NCBI GenBank assembly: GCA_026122205.1
Contig: JANCYU010000053.1
Coordinates: 111,137-175,136, forward strand
Direction: 5' to 3'
Source of the DNA: Galdieria yellowstonensis
Lineage: Eukaryota; Rhodophyta; Bangiophyceae; Galdieriales; Galdieriaceae
Length of the DNA stretch: 64,000 nucleotides
Shown one piece after another: positions 1 to 10,431 of the stretch (positions within the stretch are counted from its first letter, which is position 1; the number at the start of each line of letters is the position of its first letter). Both the position numbers and the translations under genes were made by a program. Under the pieces are notes generated by a model that worked only from the letters and a program-made list of their open reading frames with translations, was not told where the DNA came from and made no database searches.

Positions 1-81
1 CAACGGTGCGCAAGAAAATGCCAAAATACGCTAAAGCAGCTGGGCAATCATTTCAAAGCCATCGATGAGGACAAGGAATGA
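1..81 (+). CDS. 3' end of a gene cut by the window edge
   Basis: Frame 1 is open from the first base and ends at a TGA at 79-81, giving a 26-residue C-terminus rich in Lys, Gln and Asp/Glu with two Cys. The composition looks coding, but it is too short to assign to a family. The rest of the gene lies to the left of the window. It could also be chance open frame. Confidence 0.4.
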   Translation, partial: QRCARKCQNTLKQLGNHFKAIDEDKE

Positions 82-280
82 GATATCTTTAGCTCGCTAT
101 ATGTAGAGAAAGAGAGAGAGAGATGCAAGAAAACTTGGATAAAAATACAATCATGTCTCGTTTATACAAAATGCTCCAAAAAAAAAGACGACAAAGACGA
201 TACATCGTTTTGTACACATGGCTAGTGATTCCAATATAGATACACCAACATACACACATACATCATCGGATATTCTTCAT

Positions 281-838
281 CTAGTCGCAAGTATGTCCCA
301 ACAATTCTTCTGCTTTCAACGCCCATAAAGAAGAACAGATACTATGCGCTGGTGGCAAGTCGAGCATCGGTTGGTCCTCCGGTATAGTTAACAAGTCGAT
401 GTGGATGGTTGTTGGGGATACTAGTTGACTCGATGCAGCATCGGAACAACAATAGTGGCTATGAAAACAAGAGCATCGAAAGGGTTCGTCTGTTTGGTTT
501 CTTTTTCTTCTTCGTTGAGCTAGACTCGAACTAGAGTGCAACCAAAGTCTAGGATAGGTGGTACAAGGTGGCGAGTGCATGATGAACACCAACCGCAAGA
601 ACCGCCACCGGGAGAATGGCAAGGAGAGCGATAAATAAAAATGCAGAATCCTACACCGTGTCGGAAGAGGCTTTCAAGATGCCAAATGGATTCCGCACAA
701 CGCACGGCATTCCCTCGGCATTTTTTTTTCTTTCCTTTTGGCGCCAATCGGAAAACGTGGCATCGCGCGCGCTTGTTTCCGCAAGTGTGCCATGGAGGAC
801 GACTTGAGGTGCATAAGGAAACGTTGCTGGTCAGTCAT
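281..838 (-). CDS. possible small membrane protein, exon structure unresolved
   Basis: No single frame explains this stretch. On the minus strand a strongly hydrophobic segment near 515-640 contains the string LLAILPVAVLAVGVHHAL, which resembles the first membrane helix of VMA21-like V-ATPase assembly factors. It is preceded by a TAG that could be a splice acceptor. Two downstream frames are candidates for the next exon: a short one ending at 421 with a second hydrophobic stretch, and a longer one ending at 281. An upstream ATG lies at 836-838. I could not find a convincing set of splice sites. Treat this as a hint of a gene; a cDNA read would settle it. Confidence 0.22.
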
Positions 839-925
839 CTCCACAACAGTGCAATAATGAAGGGAGAAAAACAACTACAGTGTAGCGTCCATCGTCATAA
901 CTTTATATCGTCGCGTACTATTCTC

Positions 926-1401
926 TCATCCAATAAAGTTGATTACAGCAATATGCAAAATCAAGTTACAAAACAGCCATTCTACATAAGCACGGTAGGG
1001 GTTCACTTTTTCCCATCGATTGGCTGCGTTCTGATTCCGCGGATTCACTTGCATGCGCAAGGCCACTAGATAAATAACGTGAGGGAAAAAACCGCAGCTA
1101 TATAGTATCCCTGTATTATTTACCTGTCAACACAAAAACTCCAGCACACGAGAAGAAACCCGCCAAGAAAGCGTTGAAAGGAAAGGTCCCAACGAACAAG
1201 ACGTAAACAAACTGGATGGCAGCAGTAGAAAAGACATACAAGAGAAAAGCGTCGATAACCTACAAGTAACATGTGATGAATGATACCAACACGTTGGTAC
1301 TTGGAACACACCTTTAAGTGGTAAGGAACTGTGTTTTTGTAATGATAAAGGAGTTGTTTGGATGCCTCCCAAATAGACGTCATGCTTCCCAAAGAGCCCA
1401 A
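926..1401 (-). CDS. DAD1: DAD1/OST2, oligosaccharyltransferase subunit
   Basis: Small membrane subunit of the ER oligosaccharyltransferase that N-glycosylates proteins entering the ER. Three exons (1312-1401, 1124-1259, 926-1065) join over introns of 52 and 58 nt to 121 residues, close to the 113 of animal DAD1. Family hallmarks are visible: an amphipathic N-terminus (SIWEASKQLLYHYK), then VIDAFLLYVF, VGTFPFNAFLAGFFSC, VALRMQVNPRNQ, and a C-terminus ending in NFIG as in animal DAD1. Both introns keep frame. An alternative ATG six codons downstream (MTSIWEAS) would fit the family's length equally well. It lies 35 bp beyond the P450 stop on the same strand, with no evidence of co-transcription. 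Confidence 0.93.
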
Positions 1402-1436
1402 TGTACCACCAATAGAGATTTTAGCCTACAATGCCT

Positions 1437-2888
1437 TTATTCCATTCCTGCCAATCTTCTCTTCCACTGATAATAAATACGACAAGAAGCCGACGGTTTC
1501 TTTATTCCAACGGCTTGTGTTTCCTTCAACTTGGGGACAGGATCCACCAGTTGGATATCATACAAGTAAAATGCCAAGGCAATGAACAACACCAATTCCA
1601 CCATAGCAAATAACTGACCAGGACACTTGTAGAAACCACCACCAAAAGTAAAAAGATCCTTATCAAAAACAGCGTTAGGATGAGCCCCTTGTTTCTGAAA
1701 ACGGTCCGGAACAAAGTTTTCACTTTGCGAAAACATGCTGTCCTCCCGATGAGCCACCGCAGGTGAAATACATAAATAGTCTCCTTGTCGTATAGTAAAC
1801 TCCCCAAACTCCATATCCGCTAATACTTTTCGAATATCTACTACTGAAGCACAGAGTCTCAGCGTTTCTGAAACACAATACGATACATATGGCAAATTAC
1901 TGAAAATCCATTCGGCCGAGAGCTCGGTTTTTGAAGATAATAACAGAGGGGAAGCCTTTTCTACTTCTGCAAGCACTTTGTATTTTACTTTTTCGTCTGC
2001 AAGAATATAAATCAACGTCCAAAAGGAAGCGGAGGATGCATTGGACCAAGTTGCCCACAAGGCTGTGAATAGGAGACTTGGAACGTTTCCTTCATTTCCA
2101 TAAGCTTCCGTTAACTTGTAGATGGGCGCATTCTTTGTATATTTCCAATTGGCGGCAATAGTATCCAACAGTCTTCTTCTCGAAGTTACAAAAGGTCGCA
2201 ATAGAAAGTGTGGCAACAATGGAGTAGCAGCAAGTTCGAACCATTCATCAAACACGACAAAATCATTCAAAAGAGAAGGTGAAGCATTGGCAAACTCATC
2301 CCCAAAGACAACTCGAAGAGAAGCATCGGATAGCGTTTTAAGCAAAAGTTCTGAAGCGTCTCGTTCATTTTTCTTTCCCCACAGCGAACGAAAGTTGTCT
2401 AAATAGTAGTTGATCAATCTGTGAGCCAACTGTGGTATGTTTTTGGCACCAAGTTCACTTCGGAGAGTGGTAAGAAGAGACCTGTGCGCTAGCGAAAAGT
2501 CTTTCTTGGACATTCCAAATATACGACAAGTAAAAGGTTCTACACCGGCAGTAAAGCTTATGAGAGAGGATGGTCCGTTAAAGAAATATTTTCGCACTTG
2601 TTCCGTTGATGCAAATATAAAAGTCATTCTTCTTCCAGGCAACACTACTGTAAATACGTCTCCATACTGCTTTCTACAAGACTGCAGAAACTCCAAGGGA
2701 TTCTTCCCAAACTCCAACGCACTACCAAGAAAAGGTAACCCTTTACATACTGGCGGATAAGTATATTTAGGTTTCCTTGTTAGCCAACCACTCCGCCTTG
2801 CTACAGTCACAACAACAAACACGAATAAAGACACACCGAACAACCACCAACCAGACCACAACAACATTGTTGCTTTGGCGGTCTCCAT
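1437..2888 (-). CDS. cytochrome P450, membrane anchored
   Basis: Intronless 483-residue haem-thiolate monooxygenase. An N-terminal membrane anchor is followed by the Pro-rich hinge YPPVCKGLPFLGSALEFG. The K-helix ExxR is ETLR in VSETLRLCAS, and the haem loop is FGGGFYKCPG, with Cys as the axial ligand. The hinge and GDVFTVVLPGRRMTFIF block recall CYP51, whereas the I-helix (LWATWSNASSASFW) is of the CYP7/CYP8/CYP39 kind and lacks the usual acid-Thr pair. Substrate cannot be told; a sterol or oxylipin-like substrate is a guess. The start is the ATG at 2886-2888; the open frame extends upstream only through non-ATG codons. Confidence 0.92.
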   Translation of the reverse strand: METAKATMLLWSGWWLFGVSLFVFVVVTVARRSGWLTRKPKYTYPPVCKGLPFLGSALEFGKNPLEFLQSCRKQYGDVFTVVLPGRRMTFIFASTEQVRKYFFNGPSSLISFTAGVEPFTCRIFGMSKKDFSLAHRSLLTTLRSELGAKNIPQLAHRLINYYLDNFRSLWGKKNERDASELLLKTLSDASLRVVFGDEFANASPSLLNDFVVFDEWFELAATPLLPHFLLRPFVTSRRRLLDTIAANWKYTKNAPIYKLTEAYGNEGNVPSLLFTALWATWSNASSASFWTLIYILADEKVKYKVLAEVEKASPLLLSSKTELSAEWIFSNLPYVSYCVSETLRLCASVVDIRKVLADMEFGEFTIRQGDYLCISPAVAHREDSMFSQSENFVPDRFQKQGAHPNAVFDKDLFTFGGGFYKCPGQLFAMVELVLFIALAFYLYDIQLVDPVPKLKETQAVGIKKPSASCRIYYQWKRRLAGME

Positions 2889-3200
2889 GGACGACGACAG
2901 TTGCTGCAACTCGAAAGACTTGGGAGTATTCACTATCCACACATCTTAGGCATATTTTTGTTGATTTATTTATTATTTTGTCATCTAGTTTCTGGCACTC
3001 GTTTCCTTACCAATAATAATAAAAATAGAGTCCCCTTGTACTCGAGTTGTTTTATTTCGCCGTTCTCGTTCCACAGTTCTTCTCCATAGATCTGTGATTT
3101 GTAACGGCGAAAAGTATTCTTCCTGTAGTAAAGTTACTCTTTGAGAACATTTCTTCATTTCTTGAAGAGTTGGTTTCTCAGGAGACATTGGTTGCTTGGC

Positions 3201-3711
3201 ATGAGTGAGTTGAGGTTGGACGGAGACACTCGTGAGTTGGTACGACAGGCTGCGGAGTACATCGTTCGTAAAGAATATAAAGTTTCCGATATATTTCGAA
3301 AACGTCTGTATGAAAAAGACACGAGGTTTGCCTTTCTTTCTCCAAAGCGGTCGCACCACGAAGAAATAGTAAGAGAACTGGAAGAAACAGTACAAAGACT
3401 GGGAGCCAAAAGAAAGCATAAAACACAACACACCTCAGCGAAAAGATATAGAAAAACTACAGAAACGGAAGATTATGGAGACAGACTGTCCACAGTTTCT
3501 ATGGGTACCTTGGCCTCATATATGAACCGCCACAAGGAAAGAGTGCCTTATCAGGTACTTGATATGGAAGAAATACTCCACGTAAGTAGTTGACGTTATT
3601 CCTTGCAAGGAGTAACGTATGTGGTAGGCAACACCTTTATCTCCCGTCACTTGGTCTACTGCAAGTTCGGAGTTGAAGAACAAAGTCGAAGCGTTCTATG
3701 CTTTGCTTTAA
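3201..3711 (+). CDS. SURP-like small protein, probably RNA processing
   Basis: Two exons, 3201-3581 and 3628-3711, separated by a 46-nt GTAAGT...TAG intron, encode 154 residues. Residues about 8-70 resemble a SURP/SWAP module: a helix, then FAFLSPKRSHHEEIVRELEE, where the FxFL.P...H pattern is typical. A basic stretch (GAKRKHKTQH, SAKRYRKT) follows, then a conserved-looking C-terminus ending AFYALL. SURP modules occur in splicing factors, so a role in RNA processing is plausible but inferred. The start chosen is MSELRLDG; an in-frame ATG 20 codons upstream would add a hydrophobic/basic leader. Confidence 0.6.
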
Positions 3712-3762
3712 ACACAGTCTTAACTTGTGGGATATATCTTTTATTGAAACCAAAAAAACACT

Positions 3763-4668
3763 TCAGACTTGCATTCTCTTTGCTTCTTCTTCCTCTATTG
3801 CCTTGCGTCGTTTCTCCAAACGATGAAGACTTTTTGCACTAAGGATACCACCTCCCCACTGTCTTCTCAACTCTGCGTACTTGTCGTTATATTGAGACCT
3901 TACAATATCCACAAGCTTACTAAACTCTGGTTTATCTTCAGGCCGGATATCTGTAAACGCCAGGCAAGTAGCAGTTTTCTTATGAACTATGGTTCCTAGC
4001 GCCGACTTGCCTTTTACAATACAGAAAGGAACGTCCATTTTGCGACATAGCGCAGGCAAGTAAACGACGAGTTCGATGGGCGCCACGTCGTGTGCAATAA
4101 CTACTAGCAAAGCCTTTTTCTGTTCCACCAACTCGACCACATGATTTACACCGTGCTTCACAAATACTGGTTTTTTGGTAGGTGTTGGGTCTTGACCAGC
4201 TACTCGAGCTTCTGCCATTTCACGTAGGCGCTTTCTCTTTTCCAACCTCGACTCTGGTCTATATTTCATTAACAAGCGGAATAGCTGTTTGGAAACGTTT
4301 TTATCCAAGGTATGCGTAAACTGGTGGATCGCAGGTGGCACCTTGAGTCTCGACATGAGAACCTTTCGTTGTCTTTGAAGACGAACATATCTGGGATAAC
4401 GAACAAAACGAGAGACATCTCTCTTTGGTTGTACATCTCCACCAATACCAAAGTTCCTGGGCGAATCGGTCAACTCGACTTTTGTACTGGCGATCGCACT
4501 TACTTGGGTCTGCTTTCGAAAAGAGGGTTTTTCTCTTTCTTTTTCTCCTTTTTTTCTTTTTTAACCAGAGCTTCAGGAGGAGGTGCTACTTTCGAAGTCT
4601 TCTTAGGTGCCTATACAATAACTCTTTATTTTTGTTTCTTTACCAATCCTCTTCTTCTCACTCACCAT
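3763..4668 (-). CDS. RPL7A: 60S ribosomal protein eL8 (L7a)
   Basis: Cytosolic large-subunit protein of the L7Ae/L30e RNA-binding family. Exon 1 is the ATG alone (4666-4668). Exon 2 is 4504-4610 (lysine-rich tail with NPLFESRPK) and exon 3 is 3763-4456. Introns of 55 and 47 nt both keep frame. The 267 residues match the animal protein's 266. Hallmarks: NFGIGGDVQPKRD, RFVRYPRYVRLQRQR, LKVPPAIHQF, KKALLVVIAHDVAPIEL, LPALCRKMDVPFCIVKGK and RRQWGGGILSAKS. The Lys-rich start is typical. The initiator-only first exon is unusual but is repeated in NPL4 in this window. Confidence 0.96.
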
Positions 4669-4754
4669 GAGTCGACGACGTCGTTTTCTCCCAAAGAAAA
4701 ATGCCACCGAGAAATGAGAAATGGGCGCCCAATGAATTTTTTTTATTTCCCTTT

Positions 4755-6914
4755 TCAAGAAGCGGCACAAATGCTCGTAATAGGAAAGTGCTCATTCAAA
4801 TCTAAAACTCCAATTAATTCTCGTACTCCTGCATATAAATCTACAGCAAATGCTCCAAACATTACAATGGACATAACAATAACTAGAATGGCTTGAAGGT
4901 TGTATCTCGCAACCAAACCATTCAGAATATAAAGACCAGTAAAAGACCCTACCAATGTACAGGCACCTAAAGACAGGCCATAATCAATCTTCATTTGATG
5001 ATCGAAAATATACTGCAAAGCACTCGAAAAACCCGAAGTGAAATTCATGAATCCAGCTGTCGATTGGACAACGACAGGATCCATTCCTATTCCTGCAACT
5101 AAAATGGGAGTCGACATAAAGGAACCACCTGCACCAACCCAAGCTCCAATAGCTCCAAGTACAATCATAAGTGGAGAGAAATATACCACTCGAAGTTTCG
5201 TCCACATAAAGTCTTTCGCATAGAATGGATATCCAACTCGTTCCTTCAAAGTCTGCATCCGAACATTTCTAATTCCAGCAAATAAGGTGAACAGTACCAA
5301 ACCCACTTCCTGAATCACATATACAACTGCATAACCAGCACTGCACAGAGGAATTCCCGCCAAACTACGCGGAGAGTGACCACCACGAAGCAACGAAAAT
5401 ACAACCAAAAATGCAAAAATAATAATGACGTAAAGGATAGAGTCCAGAGGATATTGTCTCTTTTCATACTGTAAGATATCGTCAGAGTTCTTTAGATACC
5501 TTGCAGGGTCAATAAACTTCCCTAAGAAAGGAATCCTATCCAAAACGGACAAAACTCGCTGCTCCACATGAGACCAAGATACCAACATACGTTCTTTCCA
5601 TGAAAGCTCTGCGGAGTCCTCTTGGTCTGTGTCTATAGGAATAACAGTATCCGGTTTCTCGGAGCCCTCCAAGTCTTTTTGGGCTGCAATTACTTGACTT
5701 TCGTTCAAAATCTCCTTTGACTGAAAATCTTTCTCCTTTTCCTCACTGCTTGTCTCCTCTTTGTTCGAAACAATATCATCGCTCGACTGATGATGAATGG
5801 ATCGCTCAGACGTCTGAGGATCGATATCCCCAGCAATATCACTAGCGTCGTTGTCAACTACCTCAAGTGACATATCTGCTTGATCCAAACAAACACCATT
5901 TTCTTGACTAGACGGAGCTTGTGGTTGCATATCCTCAGCTCCCTCAGTAACTTGATGACTTGATGATCCATTGGATTGTTGTTCTTGGGCTGGCTTTGTT
6001 TCCACATTGTCTTGCTTTCCTTTATTCTGTTCCTTGTTCGCTTCATCTTTCTTTTTTGCCTCAGCTGCCTCTTTTCTTTCCTGTTTCCACAAACTGATGC
6101 CCTTTTTCAGACTGACATAGAATACATACAATACGAGAGCAGAGAGAGCAAACAAAGTAAAAAAATTTGGAAACAACTCATTCAACAACACTCCTATGCT
6201 TGTACCACAAAGTACTGAAGGAATAAAATGAATGACGACTCCATAATCTATTCGAGGCCTTTCACGTTTTGGATGCCTTCGAATCAAACCATAGAAAGTA
6301 TTGGCTCCTGAAGCACCCGTTACCAAGGCTTGAGATATTGCAGCTGCTGTTCTTGCTCGATATCCAGTTGCAAGCACCAAAACGGGAACGAATAAGAAAC
6401 CTCCTCCAACACCACCTGCATTCGATAAACCAGCTATAATGAATACCAACACAAAGGTTAGGCCATCTCTCCAAGTGAAGTCTGTTAGTGGTTTGTGTGC
6501 ACACTGATGCGTAGAGGTGTCACAAAGAAGTTGAATATCTTGACATTGCGATGTGGTTGAACAGTAAGAACAGGTCTGGTTAAGACATACCAATCCATAT
6601 ATACAGTGTGCGTTGCTTGTACAGTATGCTCCCAGCTGTCCGTGATCAGGAGCGTTTGAACTTGTTCGAAAAGAGTCATTTCGTGAGAGAATCCAAGTCC
6701 TGTCGAATAAACTTCCAGTTGTTAGACCATGTGCAGCATCGATATCTCGTAGCTGTATATCTGAAGTAGTATTCTCCAGAGAATGGGTGTGCTCACTACC
6801 AACTTTACTGTATGACGCACTGGCAACTTGCAGGAACAACGTTAACGTGAATACTCCTGCTATTTCGAGTAGCCTTTTGTAATGGTTCTTCCTTCCCAAG
6901 CAATGTTTCAACAT
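4755..6914 (-). CDS. TauE/SafE-family anion exporter with lumenal Cys-rich domain
   Basis: Intronless 719-residue polytopic membrane protein of the TauE/SafE superfamily, whose known members move sulfite, sulfonates or other organic anions. Order: cleavable signal (LLEIAGVFTLTLFLQVASAS); a Cys-rich extracytoplasmic segment near 93-138 (CTSNAHCIYGLVCLNQTC and further Cys pairs); a first TauE half with GGVGGGFLFVPVLVLATGY; an acidic, Gln/Ser/Glu-rich hydrophilic loop near 290-440; and a second TauE half with GAWVGAGGSFMSTPILVAGIGMDP. The two halves repeat the family's Gly-rich signature. Plant and protist homologs share the two-half design. Substrate is not determinable here. Confidence 0.92.
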   Translation of the reverse strand: MLKHCLGRKNHYKRLLEIAGVFTLTLFLQVASASYSKVGSEHTHSLENTTSDIQLRDIDAAHGLTTGSLFDRTWILSRNDSFRTSSNAPDHGQLGAYCTSNAHCIYGLVCLNQTCSYCSTTSQCQDIQLLCDTSTHQCAHKPLTDFTWRDGLTFVLVFIIAGLSNAGGVGGGFLFVPVLVLATGYRARTAAAISQALVTGASGANTFYGLIRRHPKRERPRIDYGVVIHFIPSVLCGTSIGVLLNELFPNFFTLFALSALVLYVFYVSLKKGISLWKQERKEAAEAKKKDEANKEQNKGKQDNVETKPAQEQQSNGSSSHQVTEGAEDMQPQAPSSQENGVCLDQADMSLEVVDNDASDIAGDIDPQTSERSIHHQSSDDIVSNKEETSSEEKEKDFQSKEILNESQVIAAQKDLEGSEKPDTVIPIDTDQEDSAELSWKERMLVSWSHVEQRVLSVLDRIPFLGKFIDPARYLKNSDDILQYEKRQYPLDSILYVIIIFAFLVVFSLLRGGHSPRSLAGIPLCSAGYAVVYVIQEVGLVLFTLFAGIRNVRMQTLKERVGYPFYAKDFMWTKLRVVYFSPLMIVLGAIGAWVGAGGSFMSTPILVAGIGMDPVVVQSTAGFMNFTSGFSSALQYIFDHQMKIDYGLSLGACTLVGSFTGLYILNGLVARYNLQAILVIVMSIVMFGAFAVDLYAGVRELIGVLDLNEHFPITSICAAS

Positions 6915-7329
6915 AACCTAGACACCCCAACTAGAGTTTTCTCGCAAGAACTGTTTACTTGCTAGACTGACCAAGGAACCAAGTACCGAATCTAAACCGA
7001 ACCTCGGCACCGTTTTTGACCAGCCGGAAAAATTTCTCTCCAGAGCGGCCACTGCACGTGAAGTCCAAATTGACCAATGGGCATTCTGACGACTTCTGGA
7101 AAGAACGGGTGGAATGCACTCGCCAAGTGTATGATTGTTGCAAAAGTTCAAGTATTGCAAGTTTTGTGAATGGTTTCGTTCCCCTATTTGTAAAACTCAC
7201 TGGTTACTTTGTAAAAAGAAGATACAAGTGAAACTGGCAATTGAAAGGACCACTACTTGAAGACTCTTGAAATAATAAAGCTTGTATCAAGAAAACTCAA
7301 CATTGGTCAAGTTTCATAGTCTTGAAAGG
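6915..7329. other. intergenic, divergent promoters
   Basis: Separates the minus-strand exporter from the plus-strand kinase region. Short open frames occur on both strands, but none resembles a known family or joins to a neighbour. Probably holds the 5' region of the exporter. Confidence 0.4.
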
Positions 7330-7610
7330 TTTTTTTTGGTTTTGTAACAACCTGTTCTCTGGCGTACAAGGCAAATCAGTCAGTGTATCTCCCTACGATT
7401 TCGAGGACAAGTGGAATGTGACGAGTGGATTATCGTGCGCCGTTGTTCAGACATCTCCGTTGGAGCATTTCTACGATATCACTTTGGAAATGGAAGATAT
7501 AGAGGACGACAGCCTCAATGTGTACAGTCATTTCTGCTTTTTGGCGAGAAAAGTGTTGCAGAAAATCTCCAAATGACGTTGTTGAATAGCGTTGATGTAT
7601 TCGTGTAGGC
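7330..7610 (+). pseudogene. decayed fragment of the neighbouring FGGY kinase
   Basis: About 280 nt align with the inside of the kinase gene near 8108-8395. The clearest blocks are GGTTTTGxxxCAACxTG, then CAAGGCAAATCAGTCAGTG TATCTCC, corresponding to the kinase's GKPVSVSPY (here GKSVSVSPY), and a later TTTGGAAA block for YFGN. Matching protein pieces fall in different frames, so at least one indel separates them. No start or conserved catalytic parts exist. It is best explained as a partial tandem duplication that has lost function; it could still act as a 5' leader of the kinase transcript. Confidence 0.6.
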
Positions 7611-7826
7611 CCCTCATGACTTTGTATTGAAAGATCAACTAGTCTTGAGCAAAAGTTTTGGTTTACTCTCTTTGTGAAATTGGAGATTCAATTCATAACA
7701 TACAAAATTATATATATATAGTGATCGTAAACCAACATTTTACTGCATGGGAGAAGAAAATCTGGCGAGTCCAAGAGAAATGACATCCCGAGGAGAGAAA
7801 TTGGTACGCGTTGGTGTTCTCCCACG

Positions 7827-9797
7827 ATGTCCAACGATGAAGCCTACTTTATAGGAGTTGACGTTGGAACTGGAAGTGTTCGAGCAGGAATATTTGTAAG
7901 TATTTCTTCTCGTTTAGATTGTTCTTACCTTTTGGACTCTAGAATCGGAATGGTTTGCTCGTAGAATATTCTGAGAAGACCATCCAAACTCAAAACTTGG
8001 CGGAAGACTTTTATGAACAGTCTTCACAAGAGATATGGGAGGCTGTGGTATTGTCCGTAAGGGAGGCGTTGAAACTGTCTCGTATAGACAGTACTAATGT
8101 AAGGGGCATTGGTTTTGCTGCAACTTGCTCGTTGGTTTGTCTTGACGCGAAAGGCAAACCAGTGAGTGTATCTCCTTATAACAACGACGACTATTGGAAC
8201 GTCATTCTATGGATGGATCATCGGGCAGTGGAGCAAGCAGAGAGAATTACTGCTACGGGTCACAGGGTACTAAAGTATTTTGGAAACAAGATTTCCCCAG
8301 AAAATGAACTTCCAAAGATACTCTGGTTGAAAGAAAATTTGGCGAATAATTTTAAACGAGTGGAACATTTTATGGATCTTTGTGATTTCCTGACCTTTCA
8401 AGCTACCCAAAGTACTACGAGAAGTCTTTGTCCACTGGTATGTAAAAGTGGGTATTTGGCCTCAGAGCAACAAAAGACAGAACAGCAAAAGTCTCGTTTA
8501 GACGATACTTCTGGATGGGATGAAACTCTTCTTCAGGAAATTGGACTAAATGAGCTTGTAAAGGAAGGTTATAGGAGAATAGGAATACAAGTAGCGCCTC
8601 CTGGAGCCTCTTTGGGCAATGGCCTTTGTGAGACTGCAGCAATGGAACTTGGTCTCAAAGTTGGAACACCTGTTGGATGTTCCATGGTGGATGCTCATGC
8701 AGGAGGTGTTGGAATATTAGGTGCAAGTAAAGAACAGAATACTTTGTGTGAGAATAAGGAGTACCTTTACGAAAAGTTTGAAGAAAGATTGGCGATGATT
8801 GCTGGTACATCTACTTGCTTTATGGCTTCTTCATCAAAACCTGTTTTTGTACCAGGCGTGTGGGGCCCTTACTTTTCTGCGATGATTCCTAATATGTGGC
8901 TATCAGAGGGTGGAGAATCGGCAACGGGAAAGTTGTTAGAATTTATTGTGACCAACCACTGCCAGTATCCATTTCTTGCGCAGTTGGCATCTGAGAAGAA
9001 TCTTCATGTCTATGAAATTCTTAATTATGTAATATTTTTGTTATCCAAGGAACCCAAGATGACTCCCGAACAAGTAGTTTCTAGGATTCAATCTATAAGC
9101 GCCAGTGTGATGAAGCAACAAATGAACGATGTCTTTACACATTCATCTCTAGGAGAAATCAAAGAGACAAAAAATAACGATACAAAATTGTGTGGAGAAG
9201 ATTTCTCTCTCAAGTGTTTACAACTTACGAAAAACATTCACATACTTCCCTATTTTCATGGCAATCGTGCTCCTTATGCGGACCCTACGCTGCGTGGCAT
9301 GATAAGTGGTTTGGGAATGGATAACTCTGTTATTGCTCTCGCTAAATTGTACTTTGCTACTTTACAAGCACTGTGTTATGGAGCAAGACATATGGTACAA
9401 GTACTCAATGAAGCTGGTCATCGCATTCAGATGATTTATCTCTGTGGAGGAGGAATGGCGTCCAACGAACTATTTCTAGAGCAGGTAAGAAGAATAATTT
9501 CTATTTAGAAATACTGAATAGTTTTAGCTCTCTGATAGCGTGGGTTGTCCCGTTGTCATTCCTGTGCAGAGTCAGTACTCAGTAATGAGAGGCGCGGCTA
9601 TGCTGGGTGCAGTTGCCTCTTCATACTTTAGTTCCTTGCCCGTTGCAATGGAAGCCATGTCGAGCGTCCAGCAAATCATTTATCCGAAAGGGCAAGAAAG
9701 TCTCGTCAAGAGACACCACGATCACAAGTTTCAAGTGTTTCTACGTATGTACTCTGATCAAATAGCGTATCGAAATATTATGGGGCAAAGCCTTTGA
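7827..9797 (+). CDS. FGGY-family carbohydrate kinase (ribulokinase-like)
   Basis: ATP-dependent sugar kinase of the FGGY family, closest in memory to eukaryotic FGGY/D-ribulokinase. Exons 7827-7895, 7943-9484 and 9528-9797 (introns 47 and 43 nt) give 626 residues; the family runs about 500-600. The N-lobe begins FIGVDVGTGSVRAGIF, the phosphate-binding signature. Then come GIGFAATCSLV, ILWMDHRA, the second-lobe MIAGTSTCFM and the C-terminal CGGGMASNELFLEQ...GCPVV, with MRGAAMLGA near the end. About 70 residues between 410 and 480 are lineage-specific. A polyol or pentulose substrate fits the heterotrophic sugar use known for Galdieria, but the exact sugar is unknown. Confidence 0.93.
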
Positions 9798-10431
9798 TAA
9801 ATACTTTGGTTCGCATCATTACCTAATTTTTCGTATATTTCTTGCTTTGAGGATCCAGGCATCGTATCACAAATATATTTTCAAGATATATGGAACAGCG
9901 GCATGACAAATTTGGGGAGATTGAATATAGCGTTGATGAAAAGTCTCCATTTAAACACTCATCTATTTGTGCGCATTGTGGGATCATGAACCGGAAATTA
10001 ATTGTGCGGCTCACAACACGTCCGAATTCCACTTCGGAATCAAAATATCTTTGATTCGATCGAAGCTCCTTCTAGAATGTGTGGCCCAAATTTGTGGAGA
10101 GGAACCCATTTTTGGGTGGCTTGGAAGCAACAGTCCTAGTCGACCGTCTTGTGGAAAGGTAGCCTTTGGTTCGAACAAGAATACTCCCTTCTACAGTTAC
10201 TTCAAATTTGTGGACTGTTCAGGGGTTCAAGAACCGGTTTTGTGCAAGGAGGGGAGAGCTTTTCCTGTTGTTTGTTTGTAGGTCCTGGAACAGGGGCCTC
10301 TCCAAGGTTTCTACGACTCTAAAGTGGTATTTGTGTGGAGACAAGAGTGAGAGGAATAGGTACTGAAGGAGCAGCAGAGGAAACGAGACCGATTTTACCT
10401 TTACAAAACAGCTTGAAAACAGACTTCCGAA
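9798..10431. other. intergenic with a possible transposase zinc-finger relic
   Basis: No intact gene. On the plus strand near 9870-10050 a frame reads EKSPFKHSSICAHCGIMNRKL and then ends. The SxxCxxCG...KL pattern recalls the zinc-finger start of TnpB/Fanzor proteins. The remainder is the probable promoter of the gene at 10432. Confidence 0.3.
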
